DNA from: Rummeliibacillus stabekisii
GTDB lineage: Bacteria > Bacillota > Bacilli > Bacillales_A > Planococcaceae
NCBI RefSeq assembly: GCF_007988965.1
Contig: NZ_BJVD01000008.1
Location: forward strand, 62,001 to 126,000
Length of the DNA: 64,000 nt
Reading direction: 5' to 3'
A program made the position numbers and the translations under genes. Below, piece after piece: positions 43,532 through 53,366 of the stretch. The notes under the pieces are model-generated. The model had not been told where the DNA came from. It searched no databases and saw only the letters and a program-made list of their open reading frames with translations. The first letter of the stretch is position 1. Each line of letters starts with the position of its first letter.

Positions 43532-44521
43532 TTACAAAGCACATTCCTCAATTTCAAATCCTAAATCATCAATCATTTTCCAGTCATCTAACGGTTGTTG
43601 TCCTTTGGTCGTTAAATAGTCACCCACAAAGATGGAATTAGCCGCAAATAGCCCTAAAGGTTGAAGGGTTCCAAGGTTTTTTTCTCGCCCGCCAGAAATA
43701 CGAATTTCTTTCGTTGGGTTTATAAAACGCATCATAGCAAGAATTTTTAAGCATTGCACAGGCGTTAATTCTTTTTTTCCACCCAATGGTGTTCCTTCTA
43801 TGGCTACAAGGAAATTACATGGGATTGAATCAGCATCTAAATCATGCAATTCAAAGGCCATTTCTACCTGTTGCTCTTCACTTTCCCCCATTCCAAAAAT
43901 AGCACCAGAACACGGGGAGATCCCTGCCTTTTTTGCCTCTTGTACTGTATCAATTCTTTGGTCGTACGTATGTGTTGAACAAATTTCCTCGTATTGATCA
44001 CGATGTGTATTTATATTGTGGTTGTAGCGATGCACGCCCGCATCTGCTAATGCTTCAGCATGGCTAGGTTTTAAAAATCCTAAACAGCAACAAATCTTTA
44101 AATCTGTTGTATCACGAATTTCCTTTACAGCCTCAATCACATGTGCAATTTCCCTATCAGTAGGGCGTCTACCAGATGCAACAATACAGTATGTACCCGC
44201 CTTGCGAGAGATGGCCTCATTGGCACCTTGGATAATCGTCTCTTTTGTAAGCCACGCATATTTCTCTATTGGCGTTTCTGCAACAATTGATTGGGAACAA
44301 TACCCGCAGTCTTCTGGGCAAAGGCCTGACTTCGCATTAATAATCATATTTAATTTCACTTTATTACCAAAGTAATGGGATCGAATTTTATAAGCCGCAT
44401 TCATTAATGCTAAAACATCTTTATCGTCTATTCGCAACAGTGAAAGTGCTTCATCTTTATTTAATGCCTTCCCTTTAATCACTTGATCTGCCAATTCTTC
44501 TAGCACTTTTTCTTTAATCAT
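43532..44521 (-). CDS. bioB: Biotin synthase
   Basis: Radical SAM enzyme inserting sulfur into dethiobiotin. 329 residues from the chosen ATG; Cys68, Cys72 and Cys75 of CPEDCGYCSQS bind the 4Fe-4S cluster, and the second cluster site is served by CCCLGFLKPSHAE and the conserved YNHNINTHRDQYEEI and RISGGREKNLG segments. ATG 44521 (MIKEKV) is favoured over ATG 44527 because GGGGG ends only a base or two before the latter. No other biotin genes follow, so dethiobiotin synthesis must be encoded elsewhere or the vitamer imported. A textbook BirA operator lies upstream. Confidence 0.97.
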   Translation of the reverse strand: MIKEKVLEELADQVIKGKALNKDEALSLLRIDDKDVLALMNAAYKIRSHYFGNKVKLNMIINAKSGLCPEDCGYCSQSIVAETPIEKYAWLTKETIIQGANEAISRKAGTYCIVASGRRPTDREIAHVIEAVKEIRDTTDLKICCCLGFLKPSHAEALADAGVHRYNHNINTHRDQYEEICSTHTYDQRIDTVQEAKKAGISPCSGAIFGMGESEEQQVEMAFELHDLDADSIPCNFLVAIEGTPLGGKKELTPVQCLKILAMMRFINPTKEIRISGGREKNLGTLQPLGLFAANSIFVGDYLTTKGQQPLDDWKMIDDLGFEIEECAL

Positions 44522-44552
44522 GTACATTTCCCCCTTTAATAGAAATTAACAT

Positions 44553-44583
44553 TTGTTAACCAAATAATTAATTTAGTTAACAA
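44553..44583 (-). promoter_or_regulatory. BirA operator of bioB
   Basis: TTGTTAAC (44553-44560), 15-nt spacer, GTTAACAA (44576-44583): a perfect inverted repeat of 8-bp arms, matching the Bacillota BirA site. It lies ~30 bp upstream of the bioB start and would repress it when biotin is sufficient. Confidence 0.9.
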
Positions 44584-44681
44584 AAATTATAAACCATGCA
44601 GAATAGTTTTCAAAGGAAATTAAATAACTGCTAAAGAAAAATAACTTGGTGCTACATTGTGCAAAAGGCGCAAAAAAATAA

Positions 44682-44726
44682 AAAAGGATAGATAGAGCAA
44701 GTTACTTCAAGCTCTTCTATCCTTTT
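44682..44726. terminator. Terminator after the amino-acid ABC operon
   Basis: AAAAGGATAGATAGAGC / GCTCTTCTATCCTTTT (44682-44698, 44711-44726) with small internal asymmetry, 13 bp past the ATPase stop on the minus strand. Confidence 0.78.
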
Positions 44727-44739
44727 AATTATATTTCTT

Positions 44740-45483
44740 TTATTTAAGCGCGGTGGTTTTTAGGAATTCCTTCGTCCGTTCTTCTTTTGGATTTTCAAAG
44801 AATTCTTCAGGACGGTCTAATTCGATAATTTGACCTTCGTTCATATAGACAATCCAATCCGCTACTTCACGTGCGAAGCCCATCTCATGCGTTACGACAA
44901 CCATTGTCATCCCTTCATCGGCCAATTCTTTCATCGTCGCCAATACCTCACCAACAAGCTCAGGGTCTAGCGCGGATGTAGGCTCATCGAAAAGCATAAT
45001 GTCCGGTTTCATTGCAAGTGCTCTAGCAATCGCTACCCTTTGTTTTTGACCGCCGGATAGTTTGCTTGGATAGACATCTGCTTTATCCTCAAGTCCCACT
45101 TTCTTAAGTAATTCTTTTGCTTCAGCAATTGCCTCAGCTTTTGATACTTTCCTTACAACGGTTGGTGCTTCAATAATATTTTCAATGACTGTTTTGTGAG
45201 GGAACAAGTTAAAATGCTGAAAAACCATGCCAACTCTTTGTCTTACCTCATTCATATCATGCGTTTTTGGCATAATGTTGTCGCCTTGGATAAAGATATT
45301 CCCATTATCCTTTCTTTCTAGAAAGTTCAAGCATCTTAATAATGTACTCTTCCCCGAACCAGATGCCCCGACAAGACAAACCACATCACTTTCATGTACA
45401 GAAAGATTTATATCTTTTAAAACATGCAAATCACCAAAAGACTTGTTTAAGTGTTCAATTCGTATCATTTCTCTTTCACTCAT
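44740..45483 (-). CDS. Polar amino-acid ABC transporter ATPase
   Basis: 247 residues, GlnQ/TcyC group. Walker [10 protein letters not shown] near 38-46, Q-loop [20 protein letters not shown], signature [19 protein letters not shown], Walker [17 protein letters not shown], switch [13 protein letters not shown]. Third gene of receptor-permease-ATPase, 12 bp after the permease stop. Length and order match cystine (TcyABC) and glutamine importers alike; the ligand is not decided by sequence. Confidence 0.93.
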   Translation of the reverse strand: MSEREMIRIEHLNKSFGDLHVLKDINLSVHESDVVCLVGASGSGKSTLLRCLNFLERKDNGNIFIQGDNIMPKTHDMNEVRQRVGMVFQHFNLFPHKTVIENIIEAPTVVRKVSKAEAIAEAKELLKKVGLEDKADVYPSKLSGGQKQRVAIARALAMKPDIMLFDEPTSALDPELVGEVLATMKELADEGMTMVVVTHEMGFAREVADWIVYMNEGQIIELDRPEEFFENPKEERTKEFLKTTALK

Positions 45484-45495
45484 TCTAGTAACCTC

Positions 45496-46161
45496 CTATC
45501 GGTCGCTCACTGCTAATTTCTTTTCAAACAAGCTAACAGCTAATGTTAATAGTGCAACAAGTACTAAGTAATACACTGCTACAATCAATAAGTACGTCAT
45601 CTCATCAAAGTTATTGGAACCAAGTGTCGTCGCTACGTTGAACAGCTCATTCATGGAAATGAAGGCAGCTAATGATGAATCCTTCAGACCAATAATGAAT
45701 TGGTTGCCAAGTGGTGGCAATGCTCTTCGGAATGCTTGTGGAAGAATAATTCGGCGGATAGTCGTACTTCTAGTCATCCCAAGAGAACGACCTGCTTCCA
45801 TTTGCCCCTTGTCCACAGATTGAATAGTGCCGCGGAAAATTTCAGCGATATATGCCCCATTATGGAAAGCAAGCGCTAATGCTGCTGCCCAGAAATCTGA
45901 GATTAAAAAGATACCACTAAAACCAAAATATAGAATAAAGATTTGTACAATTAGCGGAGTCCCGCGCACAAGGAATACATATAAATTTGAAATATAACCA
46001 AGAACTTTAATACGTGAAATTTTTAGTAGGGCAAAGAATAACCCAAAAATAATACCGATTAAAATAGATACAACCGTCAATTCGAGGGTGACCATCATCG
46101 CATCTATAAATAAACCTTTGCTGCTTATAAGTGTGTCAAAAAAATGTGAAAAGCTAGGCAT
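45496..46161 (-). CDS. Polar amino-acid ABC transporter permease
   Basis: 221 residues, HisM/GlnP type, with five or so TM helices (FIDAMMVTLELTVVSILIGIIFGLFFALL; YVFLVRGTPLIVQIFILYFGF) and the EAA loop MEAGRSLGMTRSTTIRRIILPQAFRRALPPLGNQ (conserved Gly after EAGRSLG). The ATG at 46161 (MPSFSHFFD) is chosen because AGGAAG lies 8 nt ahead; GTG 46170 sits inside that ribosome site. 34 bp after the binding-protein gene. Confidence 0.92.
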   Translation of the reverse strand: MPSFSHFFDTLISSKGLFIDAMMVTLELTVVSILIGIIFGLFFALLKISRIKVLGYISNLYVFLVRGTPLIVQIFILYFGFSGIFLISDFWAAALALAFHNGAYIAEIFRGTIQSVDKGQMEAGRSLGMTRSTTIRRIILPQAFRRALPPLGNQFIIGLKDSSLAAFISMNELFNVATTLGSNNFDEMTYLLIVAVYYLVLVALLTLAVSLFEKKLAVSDR

Positions 46162-46195
46162 GTTACCCACTTCCTTCCTTATTAATATCTAGTAA

Positions 46196-46975
46196 TTATT
46201 CTGGCTTTTTGGTGATATCTTGGCCAAAGTATTTTTTGCTGATTTTAGCTAGTGTACCATCGTCACGCAGATGGTCCAGCGCTTCATTAACACGTTTAAG
46301 AAGCTTCGGATTATCTTTCGGCAATACAATAGCTTGTTCACTTCGTTCGATCAATTGTTGGCCTTTAATCTTAAAGCCTTCCTTCTTCGCACTTTTACCT
46401 GTAACAAAGTCCGTCACTACTGCATCGTGGCGCCCCATGCTAAGCGCTTTTAACGCTGTAATGTCACTATCGTATGTTTTGACATTTTTCGTATATCTAC
46501 CAGCAATGTCTGCATACGTAGAACCTTTGGCAACCGCCACTTCTTTGCCCTTTAGATCTTTAGTTGTTTTAATTTTGCTGTTTGACCTTGTAAAGATTTG
46601 TGGGCCAGAGTAATAATAAGGTGTAGAGAATGCGACATGCTTTGCACGAGCATCATTAATCGTATGACTGGCAACAGCAACATCCGCTCTACCTGTTTTA
46701 ATCCCTTCTATTAACCCTTTAAATTTCATCCTTTTTTGTACCGGTTCAAGACCCAATTCCTTACCAACAGCCTCTCCTACTGCAATATCAAAACCTGTCA
46801 TAGTAAGGTCTTTCTTCATATAACTAAATGGCTTGAACTCTCCGGAAGCAGCAAATATAAACTTACCTTTCTCAACTAGCTCTGTGCCATCGCTAAGCTT
46901 TTCCTTTTCTGCACATCCAGAAAGCAAACCGATCAATAACAAGCCTAACAAGGTAAATATGTATGTTTTTTTCAT
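46196..46975 (-). CDS. Polar amino-acid ABC transporter binding lipoprotein
   Basis: 259 residues, SBP_bac_3 family lipoprotein: signal peptide with lipobox LLSGC (Cys21), then GKFIFAASGEFKPFSYMKKDLTMTGFDIAVGEAVGKELG, RADVAVASHTINDARAKHVAFSTPYYYSG, KGKEVAVAKGSTYADIA and the closing LRDDGTLAKISKKYFGQDI. The Arg and Asp that usually hold the ligand alpha-carboxylate and alpha-amine are present (DARAKH, VTDF). It delivers an amino acid, perhaps cystine or another polar one, to the permease. ATG with AGGAG upstream. Confidence 0.92.
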   Translation of the reverse strand: MKKTYIFTLLGLLLIGLLSGCAEKEKLSDGTELVEKGKFIFAASGEFKPFSYMKKDLTMTGFDIAVGEAVGKELGLEPVQKRMKFKGLIEGIKTGRADVAVASHTINDARAKHVAFSTPYYYSGPQIFTRSNSKIKTTKDLKGKEVAVAKGSTYADIAGRYTKNVKTYDSDITALKALSMGRHDAVVTDFVTGKSAKKEGFKIKGQQLIERSEQAIVLPKDNPKLLKRVNEALDHLRDDGTLAKISKKYFGQDITKKPE

Positions 46976-47288
46976 GCTTCATCTCTCCTCTCTTCAAAGC
47001 AAGTTATATTGTTACTTACCCCTCAATTGCTGAAAATAACCTCTAAATCTTTTATAAATATAAAAAAGCAGCTGACATAGTTTTAGATTATGAGTATACG
47101 ATTCTTCCCCAAACAGCTCGAATGCCTCTATTTCATGCGATTTAATAAACTAGACAGTAACTAAGAGATTTTAAGACTTTACTTTTTCAAAATAAAAAAT
47201 TTTAACATTTCTTAGAAAAAAAGTAGTAGTGTTTTCACCATTTTTTGCTATAATCTTTCTTACAATTAGAAATTTTAGGATGGTATTT
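46976..47288. other. Divergent promoter region
   Basis: About 310 bp separating the ABC operon (minus) from the PAS-GGDEF gene (plus). Only the extended -10 at 47246-47254 is clear. A hydrophobic 20-codon extension of the PAS-GGDEF frame starting at 47229 is not used, since no ribosome site precedes it. Confidence 0.5.
47246..47254 (+). promoter_or_regulatory. Extended -10 promoter of the PAS-GGDEF gene
   Basis: TGCTATAAT: a perfect TATAAT (47249-47254) with the upstream TGn. No good -35 is seen at 16-18 nt. The ATG at 47289 is 34 bp downstream with AGGA in between. Confidence 0.55.
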
Positions 47289-48548
47289 ATGGAAAAACAT
47301 ATATTAAGTAATGTTACTCTTCAAGCAGATGATGAAAGATATCGCAAGCTTGTGGAGCAAGTAAGTGATTGGATATGGGAAGTGGATGCTAATGGAGTTT
47401 ATACCTACGCAAGTCCGCAAATTGAACAGATTTTAGGCTATACACCAGATGAAATAATAGGCCGAACTCCATTCGATTTGATGGAACCAGATGAGGGAGA
47501 GCGGATAGGACCCATTTTTCAGTATCACGTTGCGAACAAGCTGCCAATTAACAGCTTAGAAAATATTAACTTGCATCGTGATGGGCATGAAGTTATTTTA
47601 GAAACGAGCGGCTCTCCTATTTTAAATGACGAAGGTGAATGTATTGGCTATATAGGGGTAGACCGGGATATCACTGAAAGAAAACTAATAGAACAAAAAC
47701 AGAAACAGCTAATAGAAATTTTAGATGCTTCGCCTAGCTTTATAGCAACTTTAGATATCAACGGAAATAGCTTCTATTACAATCCAGCCGCACGCAACAT
47801 CCTTGGCATTACGGAGGAAAATATTCAATCTGTAACGAGTAGATGGATGACTGATTTTATTAAAAACGAAGGCATTCCTACAGCAATAGAAAAAGGCTTT
47901 TGGAAAGGTGAAACAACCATTATAAATGGTGATGGTATTGAAATACCGGTTTCCCACATGCTAGTCGCTCACAAAACTGAAAATGGTACGGTGGAATTCC
48001 TGTCAACTATCGCACACGATATCACCGAAAGAAAAGAGCTAGAAAAGGTTATCTATAACCAAGCTCATTATGACCAGCTTACAAATTTACCTAACAGACG
48101 CTTTTTGCATAAAAAAATGGCAACTATCATTGAAGATACGACTGACAAGAAACGAGTTGCTTTCTTATTCATGGATTTGGATAATTTCAAAAGCATTAAT
48201 GATTCGCTTGGCCATGAAATCGGCGATCAATTGCTTGTCATGACAGCTGCACACTTAGAAAGCTATGTAGAGAAGAACGATTTTATTTGCCGCTATGGTG
48301 GAGATGAATTTATTCTCATCTTAGAAGATATCTGGGATATAGAAAGCATAAAAGAAAAAACACAACGCATCTTAGAGGCCTTTAAGCAGCCTTTTGAAAT
48401 TGAAGGTCATACAATTAGTGTGACAGGCAGCATTGGAATTAGCGTTTATCCAGATGACGGTAAAGATTTTCTTTCTCTCATTACAAAGGCCGATAATGCT
48501 ATGTATCGCATCAAACAAGACGGTAAAAACAACTTCTCTATAGAATAA
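47289..48548 (+). CDS. PAS-PAS-GGDEF diguanylate cyclase
   Basis: 419 residues, cytoplasmic. PAS 1 (~15-125, VSDWIWEVDANGVYTYASPQIEQILGYTPDEIIG, ending GYIGVDRDITERK) and PAS 2 (~135-245, LDASPSFIATLDINGNSFYYNPAARNILG, ending TIAHDITERKELE) lead into a GGDEF domain (~255-418): HYDQLTNLPNRRFLHKKM, FMDLDNFKSINDSLGHEIGD and an intact RYGGDEFILIL. It should synthesise cyclic di-GMP under control of redox, ligand or gas sensing by PAS. The ATG at 47289 is chosen by AGGA 8 nt upstream. Own promoter and terminator. Confidence 0.93.
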   Translation: MEKHILSNVTLQADDERYRKLVEQVSDWIWEVDANGVYTYASPQIEQILGYTPDEIIGRTPFDLMEPDEGERIGPIFQYHVANKLPINSLENINLHRDGHEVILETSGSPILNDEGECIGYIGVDRDITERKLIEQKQKQLIEILDASPSFIATLDINGNSFYYNPAARNILGITEENIQSVTSRWMTDFIKNEGIPTAIEKGFWKGETTIINGDGIEIPVSHMLVAHKTENGTVEFLSTIAHDITERKELEKVIYNQAHYDQLTNLPNRRFLHKKMATIIEDTTDKKRVAFLFMDLDNFKSINDSLGHEIGDQLLVMTAAHLESYVEKNDFICRYGGDEFILILEDIWDIESIKEKTQRILEAFKQPFEIEGHTISVTGSIGISVYPDDGKDFLSLITKADNAMYRIKQDGKNNFSIE

Positions 48549-48549
48549 A

Positions 48550-48584
48550 AAAAAGGGAATCTATTAAATAGATTCCCTTTTTTA
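48550..48584. terminator. Terminator
   Basis: AAAAAGGGAATCTATT / AATAGATTCCCTTTTT arms around 48551-48583, immediately after the GGDEF gene stop; also fits the convergent GNAT gene. Confidence 0.85.
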
Positions 48585-48617
48585 CACTGTTTAAATCAAA
48601 TTTTGACCATACAACTA

Positions 48618-49052
48618 TTAATAGCTATACTTATACACAATTTCCCCTTCGATTACTCTACCATCGCCGTTAAAGCCCAATTTTTCATACAGTGCTTTTG
48701 CGCCTTCATTCTCTGGCTCAAAGCTTAGATAAATCACATGATGAGCTGTATCTTCTTTGATCAAGCTCATCAGTTTTTTCATAGCAGCCTTCCCGTACCC
48801 TTTCCCCTGGTATTGCGCATCAATCATTAAACGGTAAATCCAATACTCTCCGTCATCCGCATCAATACAATACATAGTAAAACCGACTAGAACCTCCTCA
48901 GCATAGATAGCTAAGCAAATACATTCCGGATAAGCTTTTGCCTGGGCAAGTGAAAATAAATTCGATGCCACAAAGTTTTTTTGTTCATCTGCCACTTTTA
49001 AATTAATGACATTCATAAAATTATGCCGATCGATATCTTCGAACGTAATCAT
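48618..49052 (-). CDS. GNAT N-acetyltransferase (BltD-like)
   Basis: 144 residues. Motif A for acetyl-CoA is LMIDAQYQGKGYGKAAMKKLMSLI; the ending NEGAKALYEKLGFNGDGRVIEGEIVYKYS is typical of the spermine/spermidine acetyltransferase group to which BltD belongs. A polyamine or similar amine substrate is plausible. The ATG overlaps the stop of the DMT exporter gene by one base (TAATG), so exporter and acetyltransferase are co-expressed, an arrangement like blt-bltD where an exporter is paired with an acetylase of its substrate. Confidence 0.88.
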   Translation of the reverse strand: MITFEDIDRHNFMNVINLKVADEQKNFVASNLFSLAQAKAYPECICLAIYAEEVLVGFTMYCIDADDGEYWIYRLMIDAQYQGKGYGKAAMKKLMSLIKEDTAHHVIYLSFEPENEGAKALYEKLGFNGDGRVIEGEIVYKYSY

Positions 49053-50011
49053 TATCCCACATCACTCTTTTCATCGTAATTTGTTTCCGCAACTTTCTCT
49101 GCTTTAGAAGAAGGCTTCTTTTGAAATGCCAATAACAAAATCATTCCAAAAATACAGAGCGTTCCAACCCACTGAAAGATACCAAAGGGTTCTTTTAACC
49201 AAAATACAGTTGTAAGTACTGCTGCCAGAGGTTCTAAACTGCTAAAAAGGCTGGTTTCTTTTGGGGAGAGACTTTGAAGGCTTTCGATATAAAACCAAAA
49301 TGCAATCATCGTGCCGAATACAATGACGAATAGTAAGTACATATATGCAACTGGGGAAAAACTTGAAAAGTCTATTTGCCACGGCGGATGAATCAAACTA
49401 AGTGCGACTCCGCCAATAATCATGGCCCAGCCAACAATCACCTGAGAATCAAACTGAGCAAGTAAAGGCACTGAATACAAAGTATAAAAAGCCAATGCAA
49501 GCCCAGATAATAGGCCCCAGACAACAGCAACAGGTGGCACTGAAAGATTGGAAACTGATCCATTCGTCAGTAGTAAAAAACAGCCCATCAATGCAAGCAA
49601 AACAGTTGCTGCATCATGTCGTGAAAAAACTGTTTGTCTACGGAGCAATAAGTAAAGAATAATCATTACTGGCGCTAAATACTGCAACAATGTCGCCACC
49701 GCTGCATTACCGTGTTTGATGGATGCCATGTATGTATATTGAACCGCAAGCATGCCGAGAAGCCCGAAGATCAGTAGCCGAAGGGCACTCCATTTATTTC
49801 GCCATACGTCAAAAACGTGGGAACGTGTACTTCTAAAAGATTGCATCCCCAAAAGTAGAACACCTGCTACTAGCAGCCGTATCATCACAAGTCCATTCAC
49901 ATTGACATGATATTGCTGAAATAATTTTTGCGAAACCGTGCCGCTAATCCCCCAAAGCACTGCTCCGATAATGACAAGTGTAAGACCTTTCTTTCTATTC
50001 ATTCCCTTCAT
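49052..50011 (-). CDS. DMT/EamA family transporter
   Basis: 319 residues with ten TM helices in two EamA repeats: [23 protein letters not shown] to [13 protein letters not shown], and [22 protein letters not shown] to [15 protein letters not shown]; the second repeat has [21 protein letters not shown]. Members export amino acids and other metabolites. ATG 50011 has GGAG 10 nt upstream; a second ATG three codons later directly abuts AAGGGA. Coupled with the GNAT gene. Confidence 0.9.
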   Translation of the reverse strand: MKGMNRKKGLTLVIIGAVLWGISGTVSQKLFQQYHVNVNGLVMIRLLVAGVLLLGMQSFRSTRSHVFDVWRNKWSALRLLIFGLLGMLAVQYTYMASIKHGNAAVATLLQYLAPVMIILYLLLRRQTVFSRHDAATVLLALMGCFLLLTNGSVSNLSVPPVAVVWGLLSGLALAFYTLYSVPLLAQFDSQVIVGWAMIIGGVALSLIHPPWQIDFSSFSPVAYMYLLFVIVFGTMIAFWFYIESLQSLSPKETSLFSSLEPLAAVLTTVFWLKEPFGIFQWVGTLCIFGMILLLAFQKKPSSKAEKVAETNYDEKSDVG

Positions 50012-50137
50012 AATTCCGACTCTCCAATTACTCTTTTAATCATACGCTACTAATTTTTTGTTAATTCAGTTAATAACGATAATGCTAACGTATCCTGCAT
50101 AAAAATACAATAACAATTTGGTCGGCATTTTATAAAC

Positions 50138-50174
50138 AAAAAAGGCAAGCAGACGTTTCTGCATTGCCTTTTTT
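50138..50174. terminator. Terminator after the MFS gene
   Basis: AAAAAGGCAA-GCAG / CTGC-ATTGCCTTTTTT arms between 50139 and 50174, two bases from the stop codon of the minus-strand MFS gene. Confidence 0.82.
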
Positions 50175-50176
50175 AC

Positions 50177-51625
50177 TTAAGTACCTTCTGTTTTATTGTT
50201 CTCTTTCGCTTCAATGGTTTCATCCTTCCACCATAAAGCCTCTTCCGGGTCTTGTCTTAGAACATCCTTGAAATCCTTTTTTGTATCGACCGTTGGGTAT
50301 GAACCTTTTAGGGCAATCCCAGAAGTGCTAGTGAATAACCATGTAAATACAATCAAGCCAATCAAGCTGACGACGACTAAATAAATAGCAGGTGAGAGAG
50401 TATTATTGGTCGCATGAACAAGATATGAAGCTAAAAGCGGGGTCGTTCCTCCAAAGATGGAGACGGAAATATTGAACGATACTGCTAATGCACGGTAACG
50501 AACATCTGTGAAAAATAATGATGGCAACAAAGAAGGCACTGTACCTTCATAACAACTTAAAAACAGGCCGAGCAGCAAAATGGAAACAAAGACGAAGCCT
50601 ATTCTGCCTGTACCCATCATCCAAAAAGCTGGGATGGCAAAGATTAATAAGCCAATTAAACCGATTTGCACAACTTTCTTGTTGCCTATACGGTCGCTAA
50701 GCCGTCCGAAATATAACGCAAGCGGAATCATTAGCACCATTACAATAAGCAAAATAATTAACCCAGCCGTTTGATTAATCTTCAGCGTCTCAGTCAAATA
50801 AGATGGGATATAAGATAAAATCATATAGTTGGTAATATTATAAAAGGCAACTATCACTATGCTTAACAGCAAATCCTTCTTGTAATGCTTCACAATATCC
50901 TTAAAGGTTGGCTGTGATGCATCCTCCTGCGCTTGTTCCATCTCCTCAAAAACTGGAGATTCTTCTAGATGGCGACGAAGATACAAACCAATCAGTCCGA
51001 TCGGTGCAGCAATCAGAAACGGCAATCGCCATCCCCAGGAATTCATTTGGTCATCAGATAAGAATACTGTCAGTAAAGTCACAATGCCTGAGGCTGCAAT
51101 ATAGCCGACGAGTGTACCAATCTCAAGACCGCTTCCCCACCTTCCTCGCTTCTTATCAGGGGAAGATTCTGCAATATACACCATGGCGCCAGAGTATTCG
51201 CCGCCAGTGGAGAAACCTTGAATCATACGGGCAAGCAACAATAAAATGGGAGCCCAGACACCAATTTTTTCATACGTAGGTAATAGACCGATAATCAAAG
51301 TTGAAAAGGCCATCATAATAATGGTGACGCTTAATACAATTTTTCTCCCATGAAGATCACCTATCCGCCCAAAGATAATTCCCCCAATTGGCCGCACAAG
51401 GAAGGCAACAGCGAAAGTACCAAACGTAAAGATTAATTGCAGACCACTGTTACCTACACCTGTAAAAAAGAGTTCACTTAGCGTAACAGCCAAATAAGCA
51501 TACAGGCCAAAGTCAAACCATTCCATCGCATTTCCAATGCCCGTCGCTACTACTGCTTTTCGTGTTTTTTTCGAATTCACAACATTAATATCGCCGGGCT
51601 CTATTGTTAAATTGTCTTGATCCAC
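50177..51625 (-). CDS. MFS transporter, metabolite:H+ symporter (ProP-like)
   Basis: 482 residues, 12 TM, MHS subfamily. [29 protein letters not shown] is the family's TM1; loop 2-3 is [13 protein letters not shown], loop 8-9 [46 protein letters not shown] is TM4-5. The group includes ProP (proline/betaine), citrate and alpha-ketoglutarate carriers, so a compatible solute or organic acid is likely. Soluble charged ends. GTG start with GAGGAG 8 nt upstream. Monocistronic. Confidence 0.9.
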   Translation of the reverse strand: MDQDNLTIEPGDINVVNSKKTRKAVVATGIGNAMEWFDFGLYAYLAVTLSELFFTGVGNSGLQLIFTFGTFAVAFLVRPIGGIIFGRIGDLHGRKIVLSVTIIMMAFSTLIIGLLPTYEKIGVWAPILLLLARMIQGFSTGGEYSGAMVYIAESSPDKKRGRWGSGLEIGTLVGYIAASGIVTLLTVFLSDDQMNSWGWRLPFLIAAPIGLIGLYLRRHLEESPVFEEMEQAQEDASQPTFKDIVKHYKKDLLLSIVIVAFYNITNYMILSYIPSYLTETLKINQTAGLIILLIVMVLMIPLALYFGRLSDRIGNKKVVQIGLIGLLIFAIPAFWMMGTGRIGFVFVSILLLGLFLSCYEGTVPSLLPSLFFTDVRYRALAVSFNISVSIFGGTTPLLASYLVHATNNTLSPAIYLVVVSLIGLIVFTWLFTSTSGIALKGSYPTVDTKKDFKDVLRQDPEEALWWKDETIEAKENNKTEGT

Positions 51626-51873
51626 ATAAACAACTCCTCTTCGGTAAATAATCTTTTATAAAAGCATTTAATTAAGCAAGCGCTATATATGTTTTTATAT
51701 TGCCCTTTTTTAAGAAATTTATCTTTCAGTACAGATGTTTTTAAAATAATCAATGAAGCATGTAGTACTTTTTTATTTCTACTCTCTCCTTAGTTTTTAT
51801 CTGCTCACCCATCTCTCTCTCCAACTCTTTTTATAACCGATTATTTTTAACTCAAACCCACCATCCATTCAAA
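51626..51873. other. AT-rich spacer, no gene
   Basis: About 250 bp upstream of the MFS gene and downstream of the APC terminator; very AT-rich, no coding frame, no recognised regulatory structure. Confidence 0.45.
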
Positions 51874-51911
51874 ATAAAAAAATCTCCAACCTCCGAAGAG
51901 ATTGAAGATTT
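51874..51911 (-). terminator. Terminator after the AAT-family permease
   Basis: Minus-strand stem AAATCTTCAA...CTC-TTCG-GAG...TTGGAGATTT with a UUCG tetraloop and one U-G pair, then TTTTTTATTTTG (51911 down to about 51870). Ten bases from the stop codon. Confidence 0.85.
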
Positions 51912-51920
51912 ACATGTCAG

Positions 51921-53366
51921 TTAGACAGTCATTGTTTTATTTTCTTTCAATTGCAGTTGTTGTTCGCCTACACCTAAGTTTTCACGTTTCTTTTTAATTT
52001 TGAAATGATAAATCAGATAGCATACGATAACAAATGGTGTTCCTAGATACAGTGCCAGCCGTTGTTCAGAATCAAAAGCAAGGCTGAGCAATACAATACA
52101 ATTTAATGTTAACGAAACAATTGGAACAAGTGGGAACAGTGGCGTTTTAAATTTCAGATCCTCCACTTTACCACCCTCGCGAATAAATTTTCTGCGGAAT
52201 GCAATTTGTGAAGCGGAAATAGAAATCCACCCAACCTGAGCACCTAATCCAGCGACCGACAATAGCCAAACGAATACCGTTTCTTCTGCAAAGAATCCTG
52301 AAAGTAAGGATAATAACGCAATGCCAATTGTTAATAGAAGTGCATTAATTGGAACACCACGTTTATTCAACTTTGTCAGTGCAGGGCTTGCCATTTTCTC
52401 AGTAGACATAGCATATAACATACGTGTTGCAGCATATATTCCTGAGTTTGCGACTGATAATAATGCTGTTAGAATGACAAAGTTCATTATATCTGCAGCA
52501 TATGGTATACCGATACTATCAAATACGACAACGAACGGACTCTCTACCACGCCTGCTTGCTTCATTGGAATCAAGCTTGCTACAACAAAGATAGCTAATA
52601 CAAAGAAAAACAGCGTACGCCAAACCGTTTGCTTAATTGATTTTGGAATCGTCTTCTCTGGCTCTTCACTTTCACCCGCAGCAATCCCAATTAACTCTGT
52701 TCCTTGGAATGAGAAGTTAACAGCTATCATTGTAATAAGCAGTGCACCTATACCATGCGGCAAAAAGCCATTTGCTGTGAAGTTACTCAAAAACGGTGCA
52801 GCTTGTCCACCATGCATTGGGACTAAACCAAAAATCGCTGCTCCTCCTAAAACGATAAACGCAATAATAGCGAATATCTTAATACTCGCGAACCAGAATT
52901 CGGTTTCAGCAAAAGCTCGAGCTGAAAGCGCATTCAATGAGAATAATACAATGGCAAATATAGCGCACCATATCCATACTGGCGAATCTGGGAACCATCG
53001 TTGCATCAGCTGGCCAGATGATAACAGCTCAAGCGCAACTGTAACAGACCAGCCTAACCAATAAAGCCAGCCTAGTGCAAAACCAGTGCCAGGACCAATA
53101 AATTTTGTTGTATATGTTTGGAACGAACCAGAAACCGGCATAGCGACAGATAACTCTCCTAAACATAACATCGTTAAGAACATGATAAATCCGCCAACTA
53201 AATATGAAAGAATAGCACCAGCCGGCCCTGCCTGGCTAATTGTATAACCGGAGCCTAAGAATAAACCCGATCCGATAACTCCCCCCAGTGATATCATAAA
53301 CAAATGCCGTGCTTTCATCGTTCTTTGTAATCCTTGATTTGTGTTGCTCCCCTTTAACTCATTCAA
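51921..53366 (-). CDS. AAT-family amino-acid permease
   Basis: 481 residues, 12 TM APC transporter: KARHLFMISLGGVIGSGLFLGSGYTISQAGPAGAILSYLVGG (TM1-2), PVSGSFQTYTTKFIGPGTGFALGWLYWLGW (TM3), FSFQGTELIGIAAGESEEPEKTIPKSIKQTVWR (TM6 and loop), SVANSGIYAATRMLYAM (TM8). The E-S-E-E-P-E-K-T-I-P-K loop is common to the amino-acid transporter family including RocE, LysP and aromatic permeases, so substrate is open. TTG 53366 follows GGGGGA at 6-7 nt and is preferred; the GTG at 53402 has no ribosome site and would add 12 residues. Confidence 0.9.
   Translation of the reverse strand: MNELKGSNTNQGLQRTMKARHLFMISLGGVIGSGLFLGSGYTISQAGPAGAILSYLVGGFIMFLTMLCLGELSVAMPVSGSFQTYTTKFIGPGTGFALGWLYWLGWSVTVALELLSSGQLMQRWFPDSPVWIWCAIFAIVLFSLNALSARAFAETEFWFASIKIFAIIAFIVLGGAAIFGLVPMHGGQAAPFLSNFTANGFLPHGIGALLITMIAVNFSFQGTELIGIAAGESEEPEKTIPKSIKQTVWRTLFFFVLAIFVVASLIPMKQAGVVESPFVVVFDSIGIPYAADIMNFVILTALLSVANSGIYAATRMLYAMSTEKMASPALTKLNKRGVPINALLLTIGIALLSLLSGFFAEETVFVWLLSVAGLGAQVGWISISASQIAFRRKFIREGGKVEDLKFKTPLFPLVPIVSLTLNCIVLLSLAFDSEQRLALYLGTPFVIVCYLIYHFKIKKKRENLGVGEQQLQLKENKTMTV

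Noticed and set aside
44740-46975. Naming the ABC operon tcyABC (cystine)
   Set aside because: The ATPase length matches TcyC, but the binding protein differs too much from the TcyA I recall to assign a ligand.
47229-47288. Hydrophobic N-terminal extension of the PAS-PAS-GGDEF protein
   Set aside because: It overlaps the promoter -10 region and lacks a ribosome site; the ATG at 47289 has AGGA at good spacing.
52321-53064. 247-codon open frame opposite the AAT permease
   Set aside because: Antisense shadow of a TM protein gene; Pro/Thr/Ile-rich with no family match and no ribosome site.
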